Notes under the pieces: generated by a model | What the model was told of the DNA's origin: nothing | The model's database searches: none | What the model saw: the letters and a program-made list of their open reading frames with translations, nothing else | Part shown: in pieces, positions 7,088-17,180 of the stretch | How the letters are laid out: the number at the start of each line of letters is the position of its first letter | Position numbering within the stretch: position 1 is the first letter of the stretch | Made by a program: the position numbers and the translations under genes | NCBI RefSeq assembly: GCF_937951745.1 | Contig: NZ_CALFBQ010000041.1 | Coordinates: forward strand, 1-61,990 | DNA: 61,990 nucleotides | Direction: 5' to 3' | From: an uncultured Chloroflexus sp. | GTDB taxonomy: Bacteria; Chloroflexota; Chloroflexia; Chloroflexales; Chloroflexaceae

Positions 7088-10000
7088 ATGTACCTTCCTG
7101 CGCGAGACCCAGCCCGACTTTACGATCCGCGCTTTGAGCACGATGCTTGCGGTATCGGTTTCGTGGCCCGTGTGAATGGTCGGGAGAGCCACGATATTCT
7201 TGAGCTGGCCCTCATTGCATTGAGCCGCCTTGAACATCGCGGCGCAGTGGCTGATGATGCGCGCACCGGTGATGGCGCTGGCGTGCTGACTCAATTACCG
7301 CGCCGGCTCTTACGCCGTGAGCTGACCGCCGCTGGTATTAACGTCGCTGAGACTGATCTCGCGCTTGGCATGCTCTTCTTACCCGCAGATCCCGCCCAGT
7401 GCGCCGCCGCATGCGCGCTGATCGAGCAAGCACTGGCCGAACACCAGTTGCCGTTGCTGCGCTGGCGCGAGGTGCCGGTCGATCCCAATGTGCTCGGCGA
7501 GCGCGCGCGCAAGGCGATGCCGACGATCCGGCAGGTGATTGTTGGCCGCCCGCAAGGGCTTGATGATCGTGCCTTCGAGCGCACGATCTTTCTTGCCCGA
7601 AAGGCGATGGAGAAGTATTTCCGCCGCGCCGGTCTGCCGGCCTACGTCCCCTCCTTCTCGTCGCGCACGGTTGTTTACAAGGGGTTGCTGCTCGGTTCCC
7701 ATTTAGCCGATTTCTACCTTGATCTGCGCGATCCTGATTTCACCACGGCGCTGGCCGTCTATCATCAGCGTTACAGCACCAACACCTTCCCAACGTGGGA
7801 TCGGGCCCAGCCCTTCCGCATGCTCTCGCATAACGGCGAGATCAACACCTTGCAAGGCAATGTGAACTGGATGCGCGCCCGCGAGCAAGCGATCACGTTG
7901 CCCGACGATTTCTTGCCTAGTGGTGCGCCGCCAATGAGCGAACTGCTGCCAGTGATTGATGAGAGCGGTTCTGACTCGGCAATGCTGGATAATACGCTTG
8001 AGTTGCTGGTTATGGCCGGACGCGATATTCGCCATGCTACGGCGATGCTGGTACCGGAAGCGTGGGAAAAGGTGCAGGATATTGATCCCACTCTGCGCGC
8101 CTTCTACCAGTACCATGCCTGTCTGATCGAGCCGTGGGACGGCCCGGCGGCGCTAGCTTTCTCGGATGGCGTGATCGTGGGTACGTCGCTCGATCGCAAC
8201 GGCTTGCGCCCGGCGCGCTATATCGTGACCGATGACGGCTTGGTCGTATCAGGATCGGAAGTCGGCGCGGTGCCGATCGCTGAAACGCGGATTGTCTGTA
8301 AAGGCAAACTCGGCCCCGGCCAGATGTTGGCTGTCGATACCGCTGCCGGACAGATTTACACCGATAGCGAGGTTAAAGCGCTGTTAGCTGCGCGCCAGCC
8401 CTACACCGAATGGCTGAACGAGCATTTGTGCTATCTCCCAGCCGAATTGCCCGCAATCGCCACTGACGAACCAGAAGACCTGCAACCGTTGCAGATGGCG
8501 TTTGGCTATACCTCCGAAGAGCTGAACGTGATCCTCAAGCCGATGGGAATGACCGGCCACGAACCGGTCGGCTCGATGGGTGACGATACACCGATCCCGC
8601 CCCTCTCACAGTGGGAATTGGGCCGCCCATTGTTCCACTTCTTCAAGCAGCGCTTCGCCGAAGTGACCAATCCGCCCATTGACCCGCTGCGCGAAGAGCT
8701 GGTGATGTCGCTCAGCGTCGGCATTGGCCGCCGCCGCTCGATCTTGCTCGAGACACCAGAGCATGCCCATCTGCTGCAACTGACATCGCCAATCCTGACC
8801 GATGCCCAGTTGCAGGCGATCCGTGCCCAAACCGATCCGCTGTTACGTTCGGAGACGATTAGCCTGCTCTTCCCGGCCCGCCAGATTATGGCCGAGAGTC
8901 TGCTCAAGGCGCTCGACCGGATCGGTGACGAGGCGGCGCAGGCGGTGCGCGATGGGGCGGCTATCGTAATCTTGAGCGATCGCGGGGTTGATGCCGATCA
9001 CGCTGCATTACCCATCTTACTCGCCACCGGCGCTGTCCACCACCATTTGATCCGCACCGGCTTGCGCTCACGGGTGAGCTTGCTGGTCGAGACCGGCGAG
9101 GCGCGTGAAGTCCACCATATTGCCGCCTTGATCGGCTATGGGGCCGAGGCGATTAATCCCTATCTGGCGCTGGCCAGCGTGCGCCGGATCGCGGTCGAGC
9201 GCGAGGCGGTGCGCCAGCGCGCCGAGCATAGCCTCGACCACAAGCAGAGCGAGGCGCGCACCCATACGCTCGCGCTGGAAGCTGAAGAGCATTTTATCCA
9301 CGCGCTCGAAAAGGGCTTGTTAAAGATTATGTCAAAGATGGGCATCTCGACCCTCGACAGCTACTGCGGCGCGCAGATCTTCGAGGCAGTTGGGTTGGCC
9401 CACGAGGTGATCGAGCGCTGTTTCACCGGCACGCCATCACGAGTCGGCGGCATTTCGTTCAATCGCATTGCCCGCGATCTGGCTGCCCGCCATGCCCGCG
9501 CCTTCCAGACCGGGAGGGTGACGTTGCCGCACCCCGGCTTGTACAAGTTTAAGAAGGATGGCGAATACCACGCCTTCAGTCCGGCAGTTGTGCATGCACT
9601 CCACAAAGCGGTGCGCAACCCGCATGCACTGAATGGCGACAGTACTGGGCCAGAGCTGAGTAGCGAGGGCTATGCTTCCTATCGCGCCTATGCCGAGCTC
9701 GTCAACAATCGGCCACCGGTCGAGCCGCGCGACCTGCTGGAGTTTGTGCCGGCTGGCCCGCCAGTGCCGATTGATGAGGTGGAGCCGATCGAGGCGATTG
9801 TGAAGCGGTTTTCAACTGCGGCGATGAGCCATGGCTCGACCAGCTCAGAGGCGCATGAGACGCTGTCGATCGCGATGAACCGGCTGGGAGGTATGGCCAA
9901 CAGCGGCGAGGGTGGCGAAGCGCCGGAGCGCTACCACGACGAGCGCAACTCGCGGATCAAGCAGGTAGCGTCGGGCCGGTTTGGGGTCACGCCGGCTTAT

Positions 10001-11689
10001 CTCGCCAGCGCCAGCGAGTTGCAGATCAAGATGGCGCAAGGGGCCAAGCCCGGCGAGGGTGGCCAGTTGCCCGGCCATAAGGTCAACGAAGAGATCGCGC
10101 GTATCCGCCATACCGTGCCCGGCGTCGCCCTGATCAGCCCGCCGCCGCACCACGATATCTACAGCATCGAGGATTTGGCCCAGTTGATCTATGACCTCAA
10201 GCAGGTGAATCCGAATGCGCGTGTTTCGGTCAAGTTGGTGGCAACGGCTGGCGTGGGAACGGTAGCGGCTGGTGTAGCTAAAGGGTATGCCGACACGATC
10301 TTAATCAGTGGTCACGCTGGCGGCACCGGCGCCTCGCCGCTCAGCAGCATCAAGAACGCTGGCATCCCGTGGGAGCTTGGGTTGGCAGAAACGCAGCAGA
10401 CACTGATCCTCAACGGGTTGCGCGAGCGGGTACGGCTGCGCGTCGACGGCGGCCTCAAGACGGGGCGCGATGTGGTGATAGCGGCCTTGCTCGGCGCCGA
10501 CGAGTTCTCATTCGGCACCGCTGCGCTGGTGGCCGAAGGATGTATTATGGCGCGGGCCTGTCACAACAACACCTGTCCGGTTGGGATCGCCACCCAACGC
10601 GGCGATCTGCGGGCCAAGTTCCCCGGCAAGCCAGAGATGGTGATGGCGTTCTTCCGCTACTTGGCCCAAGAGGTGCGCGAGATTCTCGCCAGCCTTGGCC
10701 TACGCTCGATTGAAGAAGCGGTTGGGCGCACCGACTTGCTGCGCCAGCGCCACACCGAGGTTGAAACCGCCGATCTGCTCGATATGACGCCGGTGTTGGG
10801 TGCGGCCAGCCTGATCGGGCGCGGCCCGATCCGCCACGGCGGCAAACCAAACGCACTGCCGCCGGAAGAGAGCCTCAACGACCGGATTATGCGCGATGCC
10901 GCCAGCGCGCTCGAAGCCAGCGGCCCGGTACGCTTACAGTACCAGATCAATAACTGCGACCGTTCAGTCGGTGCGCGCTTGGCCGGCGCAATCGGGCATC
11001 TGTACGGCGACAAAGGTTTGCCGCCCAATACGATTACGATCACGTTCCACGGCCACGCCGGCCAAAGCTTCGGCGTCTTCAATGCGCCGGGGGTAACACT
11101 GCGGCTGATTGGCGACGCGAACGACTATGTCGGCAAGGGAATGGCCGGTGGGTTGATCACCATCGCTCCGCCGCCAGACGCGCAATACGTCTGGCACGAG
11201 AATGTGATCGCCGGCAATACGTTGCTGTACGGCGCCACCGGCGGCGAACTGTACGCAGCAGGACGAGTCGGCGAACGCTTTGCGGTACGCAATTCCGGCG
11301 CAACGGCAGTGGTGGAAGGCATCGGGGATCACGGCTGCGAATATATGACCGGTGGCACGGTGGTTGTGCTCGGCCCGACCGGGCGTAACTTCGGTGCCGG
11401 TATGACCGGCGGCGTGGCTTATGTGCTCGACGAACACGGCACGTTTGGCCGGCGTTATAACCCGCAGTTGATTGAACTGCGCCCACTCAGTGATCGCGAT
11501 GAGATGCGGTTGCGCGACCTCATTCGCCGTCACGTCGAGCTGACCAAGAGTCCGCGCGGTAGTGAGATTCTGGCCCGCTGGGATCGTTATCGTAATCTCT
11601 TCCTCACCGTACGGCCACGCGATGCCGTGGCCCAACTTGAAGCCGCTGCCGAAGGCACCGAAGAGCCAGCCAAAGTGCATGCAGCGTAA
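7088..11689 (+). CDS. gltB: Glutamate synthase, large (alpha) subunit
   Basis: 1533 residues, the usual length. It transfers the amide of glutamine to 2-oxoglutarate to give glutamate. The N-terminal class II glutaminase domain carries the catalytic Cys21 in HDACGIGF, which implies removal of a 20-residue propeptide. Then follow the central domain, the FMN-binding synthase barrel (ISGHAGGTGASPLSS) and the cysteines for a 3Fe-4S cluster in CIMARACHNNTCPVG. A C-terminal GXGXG beta-helix follows (YGATGGELYAAG, GGTVVVLG). AAGGA precedes ATG 7088; a longer frame from 6938 would run through the leader hairpins. The small subunit GltD is not adjacent, so reduction must come from a distant gltD or from ferredoxin. 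Confidence 0.97.
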   Translation: MYLPARDPARLYDPRFEHDACGIGFVARVNGRESHDILELALIALSRLEHRGAVADDARTGDGAGVLTQLPRRLLRRELTAAGINVAETDLALGMLFLPADPAQCAAACALIEQALAEHQLPLLRWREVPVDPNVLGERARKAMPTIRQVIVGRPQGLDDRAFERTIFLARKAMEKYFRRAGLPAYVPSFSSRTVVYKGLLLGSHLADFYLDLRDPDFTTALAVYHQRYSTNTFPTWDRAQPFRMLSHNGEINTLQGNVNWMRAREQAITLPDDFLPSGAPPMSELLPVIDESGSDSAMLDNTLELLVMAGRDIRHATAMLVPEAWEKVQDIDPTLRAFYQYHACLIEPWDGPAALAFSDGVIVGTSLDRNGLRPARYIVTDDGLVVSGSEVGAVPIAETRIVCKGKLGPGQMLAVDTAAGQIYTDSEVKALLAARQPYTEWLNEHLCYLPAELPAIATDEPEDLQPLQMAFGYTSEELNVILKPMGMTGHEPVGSMGDDTPIPPLSQWELGRPLFHFFKQRFAEVTNPPIDPLREELVMSLSVGIGRRRSILLETPEHAHLLQLTSPILTDAQLQAIRAQTDPLLRSETISLLFPARQIMAESLLKALDRIGDEAAQAVRDGAAIVILSDRGVDADHAALPILLATGAVHHHLIRTGLRSRVSLLVETGEAREVHHIAALIGYGAEAINPYLALASVRRIAVEREAVRQRAEHSLDHKQSEARTHTLALEAEEHFIHALEKGLLKIMSKMGISTLDSYCGAQIFEAVGLAHEVIERCFTGTPSRVGGISFNRIARDLAARHARAFQTGRVTLPHPGLYKFKKDGEYHAFSPAVVHALHKAVRNPHALNGDSTGPELSSEGYASYRAYAELVNNRPPVEPRDLLEFVPAGPPVPIDEVEPIEAIVKRFSTAAMSHGSTSSEAHETLSIAMNRLGGMANSGEGGEAPERYHDERNSRIKQVASGRFGVTPAYLASASELQIKMAQGAKPGEGGQLPGHKVNEEIARIRHTVPGVALISPPPHHDIYSIEDLAQLIYDLKQVNPNARVSVKLVATAGVGTVAAGVAKGYADTILISGHAGGTGASPLSSIKNAGIPWELGLAETQQTLILNGLRERVRLRVDGGLKTGRDVVIAALLGADEFSFGTAALVAEGCIMARACHNNTCPVGIATQRGDLRAKFPGKPEMVMAFFRYLAQEVREILASLGLRSIEEAVGRTDLLRQRHTEVETADLLDMTPVLGAASLIGRGPIRHGGKPNALPPEESLNDRIMRDAASALEASGPVRLQYQINNCDRSVGARLAGAIGHLYGDKGLPPNTITITFHGHAGQSFGVFNAPGVTLRLIGDANDYVGKGMAGGLITIAPPPDAQYVWHENVIAGNTLLYGATGGELYAAGRVGERFAVRNSGATAVVEGIGDHGCEYMTGGTVVVLGPTGRNFGAGMTGGVAYVLDEHGTFGRRYNPQLIELRPLSDRDEMRLRDLIRRHVELTKSPRGSEILARWDRYRNLFLTVRPRDAVAQLEAAAEGTEEPAKVHAA

Positions 11690-11708
11690 CCGGCACGCAG
11701 CACCGGCA

Positions 11709-11733
11709 GATGGGACAAAAATTCTGTCCCATC
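11709..11733 (+). terminator. Terminator of gltB
   Basis: Perfect nine-base stem GATGGGACA / TGTCCCATC with a seven-base loop, 19 bases after the gltB stop, followed by tgtcagcTTTTTATC. Confidence 0.75.
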
Positions 11734-11751
11734 TGTCAGCTTTTTATCAGC

Positions 11752-11779
11752 TTGCAGACTAGCCGGGTCATGGTAAGAT
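11752..11779 (+). promoter_or_regulatory. Possible promoter of the polysaccharide block
   Basis: TTGCAG at 11752-11757 and TAAGAT at 11774-11779, spacer 16, located after the gltB terminator and about 100 bases before the first gene of the envelope block. Moderate match only. Confidence 0.4.
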
Positions 11780-11878
11780 AGGGCGCTGCGTCATAACAGC
11801 ATCGGGCAACTATCACCTTGCCTGATACAGTAGTATCGTCGCTACCATTTCGTGATTAGCAATGGAGAAGAGCCAAGT

Positions 11879-12022
11879 ATGCTCTGGATCAGCTTGATAG
11901 CACTGATGGTTCTGATTGCGGCTTCACCGGGGATTATGCTCTACTTTGAACATCGGCAGGCAGGTGCCATCCAGTTTGAGCAAGCCGGAGACACACCCTC
12001 GTATCAGCACGATGCTTCTTAA
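11879..12022 (+). CDS. 47-residue single-pass membrane peptide
   Basis: A short reading frame that begins ATG-CTC-TGG and ends TAA, encoding 47 residues. Residues 1-23 are hydrophobic (LWISLIALMVLIAASPGIML), enough for one membrane span, and a polar tail of about 24 residues follows. GGAG sits 11 bases before the ATG. Its stop codon overlaps the start of the glycosylphosphotransferase gene by 11 bases (ATGCTTCTTAA), suggesting translational coupling. No family is recognised; it could be a small partner of the polysaccharide machinery or only a coupling leader. Confidence 0.55.
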   Translation: MLWISLIALMVLIAASPGIMLYFEHRQAGAIQFEQAGDTPSYQHDAS

Positions 12023-13586
12023 GCTGATGCAGCAAGTGACGACCACTCCACGTTCGGCGCGGTTGGGCAGGCACACAGGCTTGCACATGATAGAACACCC
12101 ACCGGCACAAGAGAAGCAACCTCCAACCACCCGCCAGCGGTTGCATCACCGACGACGCTGGACGATGGTTGGTTTATTTTTGGTGGATCAAGCGCTGATC
12201 TTCGTCGGTTTTGCGATAGCCTACATCTTGCGCTATCAAGTACTCTGGCCACCGCCATTTGACCAGATCATCGCTGAAGTGGCGATTGAAAATCAGGTGC
12301 CGTTCAGCGCGTTCTTACCTATCGTCTTCATGCTGCAACTGCTGCTGGGGCTGCACTTCATCATGCGCGGCTTCTACCGCTCAAGCCGGCGGATGACGTT
12401 GCTCGATGAAGCTGAAGCCATTGCTGGCAGCGTGATCACGATGATCGCGCTGGTTATGGTGGTCGTCTTTCTCTACCGGCCATTCTTTTATTCACGGCTC
12501 ATCTTCGCGTTTGCCGCCATCACCATGATTGGGTTACTCCTGAGTTGGCGGCTCTTGCTGATCGGTATCCGGCACTGGTTTTGGTCGCGTGGTTTGGGCC
12601 GCGAACGAGTGTTGGTGGTAGGCGGTACCGGGTTGGGCCAATTGGTAATGCACGCGCTGACTGCATCACCGGGTGTCGGTTATACCCTCGCCGGTTATCT
12701 GAGCGAGCAACCAATCATCGCTGGTAATCGCGCGCGCGTGTTTCAACATCTTGGCGATCTTGACGATCTCGAGCAAGTTATCGAACAACAACAGATCCAG
12801 CAGGTCATCATTGCCTTGCCGTTTTGGAACTACGATCGCTTACCCGAATTAGCCGCGCGTTGCCACCAATTGGGCGTTGAATATCAAATCGCACCGGATA
12901 TTTATCAATTGAGCTTTGACCGGGTTGATATTATGCATCTGAGCGGCGTGCCGCTGCTGCAACCAAAAGAGATTCAATTGCATGGCCTGAATCTGGCGCT
13001 CAAGCGCACCTTTGATTTGGCAGCAGTATTGCTGAGTCTGCCGCTCACGCTGCCGCTGGCCGCAATTATTGCGCTCTTGATCTGGATTGACTCGGGCCGG
13101 CCGGTGATCTTTCGTCAACAACGAGTCGGCAAGCATGGTCACCTATTCACCTGCTACAAATTCCGCACAATGGTTCCCGACGCCGAGCAGCGCCGTCAAG
13201 AGTTGTTGATGCACAATGAAGCTGATGGGCCACTTTTCAAGATCCGCGATGACCCCCGCGTAACGCGGGTGGGGCGTTGGTTACGGCGCACCAGCCTCGA
13301 CGAGTTGCCACAATTGTGGAATGTGCTGCGCGGCGAGATGAGTTTGATCGGCCCCCGACCGGCGTTGCCCGAAGAGGTCGCACGCTACGAACCATGGCAC
13401 CATCGCCGGCTGGAAGTGCAACCGGGGTTGGCATGCTTACCGCAGGCACTGGGACGGAGCGAAATTTCATTTGACGAGCAGGTTCGGCTTGATATTTACT
13501 ACGCCGAAAACTGGTCATTGAGCCTTGACCTGCGCATCCTCATGATGGTTATTCCAGCGATTTTGTCTGGCCGCGGCGCGTGGTGA
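12012..13586 (+). CDS. Polyprenyl-phosphate hexose-1-phosphate transferase (WbaP/WcaJ type)
   Basis: 524 residues. Four to five N-terminal membrane spans and a CoA-binding-like Rossmann segment ([13 protein letters not shown]) are followed by a reentrant membrane helix and the conserved C-terminal catalytic domain. That domain includes [40 protein letters not shown] and PRPALPEEV, which are diagnostic of bacterial sugar transferases. The enzyme loads the first hexose-1-phosphate onto undecaprenyl phosphate at the inner membrane and starts a repeat unit of exopolysaccharide or capsule. The start at 12012 lies within the stop of the small upstream peptide; an ATG at 12090 is an alternative. It heads a plus-strand envelope block up to 20.1 kb. 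Confidence 0.93.
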   Translation: MLLKLMQQVTTTPRSARLGRHTGLHMIEHPPAQEKQPPTTRQRLHHRRRWTMVGLFLVDQALIFVGFAIAYILRYQVLWPPPFDQIIAEVAIENQVPFSAFLPIVFMLQLLLGLHFIMRGFYRSSRRMTLLDEAEAIAGSVITMIALVMVVVFLYRPFFYSRLIFAFAAITMIGLLLSWRLLLIGIRHWFWSRGLGRERVLVVGGTGLGQLVMHALTASPGVGYTLAGYLSEQPIIAGNRARVFQHLGDLDDLEQVIEQQQIQQVIIALPFWNYDRLPELAARCHQLGVEYQIAPDIYQLSFDRVDIMHLSGVPLLQPKEIQLHGLNLALKRTFDLAAVLLSLPLTLPLAAIIALLIWIDSGRPVIFRQQRVGKHGHLFTCYKFRTMVPDAEQRRQELLMHNEADGPLFKIRDDPRVTRVGRWLRRTSLDELPQLWNVLRGEMSLIGPRPALPEEVARYEPWHHRRLEVQPGLACLPQALGRSEISFDEQVRLDIYYAENWSLSLDLRILMMVIPAILSGRGAW

Positions 13587-15073
13587 TGCAGTTCCCAATG
13601 ATGGCACAACGAGATTGGTCGCGTTGGCTGTGGCTGGCGGGTGCGATTGCGATCGGCGCTGGCTTAGCTGTTCTGCCGCCCTTCCTTGCAGTGAGTTGGC
13701 TGCTAGGGCTGGTTGGGTTGGGGCTTGCTGTCAGTGATCCGATCTGGCCAGTAGCGTTAGCCGTTCTCTCCGTTCCCTTTCAACAACTAGTGATGCTGCC
13801 CGGCGGCGTCAGCGTTACCCAGTTTTGCTTTGGACTGGTTGCGTTGAGCCTGTTGTGGCACACACGCCAGCGTTGGCCAATGCTGGGGATACCGGGCATT
13901 ACCTTAGCGATCTTCATTTGGACACTGGCGCTCGCCGCTGCATTAACCCCGCTGAGCCGCAGTGAAGGCTTGAAAGAGACATTGCGTTGGGGTACTGTGC
14001 TGCTCATCTACCTCGCCGCAGGGTGGGCCTTGCAAGACCCGGCCCACGCGCAATGGCGCCGGGCCGTCCTCGCATCCTGCTTGCTAGCTGCGCCAGCGAT
14101 CACCGGCCTGATCGGCATCGGCCAATACCTGACTGGCATCGGCCCGGAAAGCTTCGCGATTGGTGGCGGACGAATGCGCGCGTATGGCACCATCGGCCAG
14201 CCCAACTCGTTCGCCGGCTACCTTAATCAAGCATGGCCATTGGCTGCCGGAATGGGCTTAGCCCTGATCGAAACGCGACGCTGGCACAAATATCACTGGT
14301 GGCTGATCCTCGGTGCGATTGCCCTTGCCGGGGCTTGTTTGCTCGGCGGGTTGCTGGCTAGCTTCTCGCGCGGCGGCTGGATCGGGGCGTTAGTCGGGGC
14401 GTTGACGTTAGGCATTGCGTTTGCCAGACGGTACGGACGCCGGATAGGAGGGCGGATTGGCGCGGCTGCGCTCATCGCTGGCCTTGGGGGTCTCTTGCTG
14501 CTCAATAGTGGCTTCATACCGGCAGCACTCAGCAGTCGCGTCACTTCCATCCTTGCAAACCTGCGCCCCTTCGACACTCGCGGCGTCGAAATCACCCCGG
14601 CCAATTTTGCCGTGGTTGAGCGCATGGCCCATCTACAAGCGGCGTGGCACATGATTCAAGAGCGCCCGTTGTTCGGGGTGGGACCGGGCAATTTCAGTAT
14701 CGCCTATGAACGGCTGGTGTACAGCGGGCAAACACCAACATGGATCAAACCGTGGTATGATTCACGTGGCCATGCTCACAACTATTATCTCCACGTTGCG
14801 GCTGAAAGCGGATTGATCGGCGCGCTCGCCTATCTTCTTTGGCTCGGCAGTGTCTGGTATATTGCCATTGGCGCGATCCGGCGGGCGCATGATTGGCCAA
14901 CGCGCGGCATCGCGCTTGGCGGGATAGGCGTTATTGGGGCGCTGAGCGGTCACAATCTCTTTGAAAATCTGCACGTCTTGAATATGGGAGTACAGCTTGG
15001 CGCCGTGATTGCGCTGCTGGCAACCATCACCGCCGAGCCTGCTTCCCAGCCACTTGATAACGAGGATGTATGA
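13586..15073 (+). CDS. O-antigen ligase/polymerase family membrane protein
   Basis: 495 residues with about 11-12 membrane spans. It has the large non-cytoplasmic loop typical of the Wzy_C/WaaL family (around residues 330-400, including RPLFGVGPGNF, a good match to the family's G-x-G-x-G-x-F block). Such proteins polymerise or ligate polyprenyl-linked glycans outside the membrane. The ATG at 13586 shares a base with the TGA of the preceding gene; GTG codons six and three bases upstream are in frame but less likely. It ends with a four-base overlap into the epimerase gene. In an organism without lipopolysaccharide, a polymerase role is more likely than lipid A ligation. Confidence 0.85.
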   Translation: MQFPMMAQRDWSRWLWLAGAIAIGAGLAVLPPFLAVSWLLGLVGLGLAVSDPIWPVALAVLSVPFQQLVMLPGGVSVTQFCFGLVALSLLWHTRQRWPMLGIPGITLAIFIWTLALAAALTPLSRSEGLKETLRWGTVLLIYLAAGWALQDPAHAQWRRAVLASCLLAAPAITGLIGIGQYLTGIGPESFAIGGGRMRAYGTIGQPNSFAGYLNQAWPLAAGMGLALIETRRWHKYHWWLILGAIALAGACLLGGLLASFSRGGWIGALVGALTLGIAFARRYGRRIGGRIGAAALIAGLGGLLLLNSGFIPAALSSRVTSILANLRPFDTRGVEITPANFAVVERMAHLQAAWHMIQERPLFGVGPGNFSIAYERLVYSGQTPTWIKPWYDSRGHAHNYYLHVAAESGLIGALAYLLWLGSVWYIAIGAIRRAHDWPTRGIALGGIGVIGALSGHNLFENLHVLNMGVQLGAVIALLATITAEPASQPLDNEDV

Positions 15074-16026
15074 CGTATCTTGTCACTGGCGCAGCCGGAT
15101 TTATTGGCAGCCATCTGGTCGATCACCTGCTGGCGCGCGGCGAACAGGTGATCGGTCTTGACAATTTGGTTGATTACTACAGCCCAGCGCGCAAGCGACG
15201 CAATCTGGCGCAGGCGCTGCAACAACCGGGGTTCACCTTCATCGAGGGCGATATTCGGGATAGCGAAACCGTAGCGGCGATCTTTGCTCGCTACCGACCG
15301 CGCTATGTCGCCCATCTCGCCGCAATGCCCGGCCCCCGGCCATCGATCGCCAATCCGGTGTTGTATGAAGCGGTGAATGTAGGCGGCACGCTGGTGATGT
15401 TGGAACAAGCGCGCCGTGCCGAGGTCGAGAACATGGTGATCGCCTCGACCTCATCGGTCTATGGCAAGACTGATCGCATCCCCTTCCGCGAAGACGACCC
15501 CACCGACCGGCCACTGTCGCCATACGCGGCGACCAAGAAGGCGGCTGAAGTGCTGGCTTACACTTTTCACAGCCTGTACGGGTTCCCGATCAGCGTTGTC
15601 CGCTTCTTTACTGTCTATGGCCCACGTGGCCGGCCCGATATGACGCCGTACCTGTTTGTCGAGCGCATGGTGCGTGGGCAGCCAATTACCCTCTTCAATG
15701 GCGGTGAAAACCTGTTTCGCGATTACACCTACATTGACGACATCATTGCCGGTGTTATCAATGCGCTCGACCGCCCACGAGCTTACGAAATTTTCAACCT
15801 CGGCCATTCGCAGCCGGTTGAACTGCGGCGCTTTGTCAGCTTGCTCGAACACATTACCGGCTATCCGGCCCAGATCGAGATCAAACCGTTGCCGGCGACT
15901 GAACCACCGATCACCTACGCTGATACGACAAAAGCTGGCCAGCTCCTCGACTTTGCGCCAACGGTGGCAATTGAAGAAGGCGTGGAACGCTTCTGGGCAT
16001 GGTATTGCGCAGAGATCGAACGTTAA
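15070..16026 (+). CDS. NAD-dependent nucleotide-sugar epimerase (UDP-glucuronate 4-epimerase-like)
   Basis: 318 residues of the extended SDR family. The NAD-binding TGAAGFIGSH is at the N-terminus, a TSSVYG strand follows, and the catalytic Tyr and Lys are in SPYAATKKAAE. The spacing and the DNLVDYYSP segment after the second strand resemble UDP-glucuronate/UDP-glucose 4-epimerases. It likely supplies an epimerised sugar nucleotide to the adjacent glycosyltransferases. The ATG overlaps the ligase stop by four bases. A second, more typical galE lies at 39188-40171, so this copy is probably dedicated to the polysaccharide. Confidence 0.88.
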   Translation: MTYLVTGAAGFIGSHLVDHLLARGEQVIGLDNLVDYYSPARKRRNLAQALQQPGFTFIEGDIRDSETVAAIFARYRPRYVAHLAAMPGPRPSIANPVLYEAVNVGGTLVMLEQARRAEVENMVIASTSSVYGKTDRIPFREDDPTDRPLSPYAATKKAAEVLAYTFHSLYGFPISVVRFFTVYGPRGRPDMTPYLFVERMVRGQPITLFNGGENLFRDYTYIDDIIAGVINALDRPRAYEIFNLGHSQPVELRRFVSLLEHITGYPAQIEIKPLPATEPPITYADTTKAGQLLDFAPTVAIEEGVERFWAWYCAEIER

Positions 16027-16068
16027 CTTATTGATATTTGCATCTACGTCATAGGATCGAGTAGGATT

Positions 16069-17178
16069 ATGCCAGATAGCGAACCAGCAACCGTAACGAA
16101 TCACGGGAAGGCACAGATACCTATGACCGATCAACCATCATCGGTTGAGATACCGGCCACGGAACGCGGAGCACGTGGTGAAGAGCGCAGCAGCTTTTCG
16201 CTCGGCCAGCGGTTGCGCCAACCACGCACGCTGATCTCGTTTGGGATTGCGATTGCAATCGTTGCGTTTGCTGTGCGCAGTCTTGATATTGACATCGCCA
16301 CGACGTGGCAATATATGCGCTCAGCCAACCCGATCCTGCTTGGATTGGGATTGGTGGTGTTTTACATGACATTCCCGCTGCGCGCGTTGCGGTGGCGGAT
16401 GCTATTGGCCAACGCTGGGGTACCGATCCAAGCGGGCCGGGGCAGTTGGGCGTCGTTGCCGGCGCTGATTGAGTACATCTATTTGTCGTGGTTTGCCAAT
16501 TGTATTGTGCCGGCTAAGCTTGGTGATGCGTATCGGGGCTATTTGCTCAAGCATAACGGCAATGTCTCATTTTCGGCCACCTTTGGCACGATCTTCGCCG
16601 AGCGGCTGCTCGATATGATTGGCTTGTTCGGCTTACTGGTGCTTTCCGGCTACCTCACTTTTGGCGCGCAGATGCCTGAAGGTACGCAAATCGTCTTTCT
16701 CTTCGGCGGCTTGCTCGTGGTTGTCATTGTTAGCGGACTGGCCGGCATGCGTTGGCTGGGGCCACAGATCCGCTGGTTTATTCCGCGCCGGCTGCACAAT
16801 GTCTACGGCAATTTCGAGCAATCGGCCCTAAAGTCGTTTACACCGGCCATTTTGCCGCGGCTATTCGCCTTTACCGGCGCGATCTGGCTGCTGGAGGGAT
16901 TCCGGCTCTGGTTTGTCATCCAGTCGCTCAATCACACCGGTCTCAACCTGACGCTGGCGGCGATTATCTTTGTCGCCCTTGCCTCATCGCTCTTAACGGC
17001 ATTACCAATTACCCCAGCTGGCTTGGGGGTGGTGGAAGGCACCATCACCGCGGTACTGACCCTCTTCGGCATCGCCGCTAGTCTGGGTGGCGCCGTGACC
17101 TTGCTCGACCGGCTGATCAATTTCTGGAGCATCGTCGTCTTTGGCTTTATCCTCTACTTGTTCAGTCGGCGGAAGTAG
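16069..17178 (+). CDS. Lysylphosphatidylglycerol synthase-like transmembrane protein (UPF0104)
   Basis: 369 residues with a polar N-terminus of about 60 residues and then eight or so membrane spans of the LPG_synthase_TM family (also called UPF0104 or AglD-like). The family's conserved blocks FPLRALRWRML, ANCIVPAKLGDAYRG and LPITPAGLGVVEG are present. No soluble aminoacyl-transfer domain follows, so it is not MprF itself. Relatives are linked to flipping or transfer of lipid-linked sugars. The start at 16069 has TAGGA just upstream; an ATG at 16123 is an alternative. Within this operon a role in lipid-glycan handling is inferred. Confidence 0.85.
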   Translation: MPDSEPATVTNHGKAQIPMTDQPSSVEIPATERGARGEERSSFSLGQRLRQPRTLISFGIAIAIVAFAVRSLDIDIATTWQYMRSANPILLGLGLVVFYMTFPLRALRWRMLLANAGVPIQAGRGSWASLPALIEYIYLSWFANCIVPAKLGDAYRGYLLKHNGNVSFSATFGTIFAERLLDMIGLFGLLVLSGYLTFGAQMPEGTQIVFLFGGLLVVVIVSGLAGMRWLGPQIRWFIPRRLHNVYGNFEQSALKSFTPAILPRLFAFTGAIWLLEGFRLWFVIQSLNHTGLNLTLAAIIFVALASSLLTALPITPAGLGVVEGTITAVLTLFGIAASLGGAVTLLDRLINFWSIVVFGFILYLFSRRK

Positions 17179-17180
17179 CG

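Noticed and set aside
10964-11680. Long open frame antisense to gltB
   Set aside because: It mirrors the codon bias of gltB, has no ribosome binding site and no recognisable domain.
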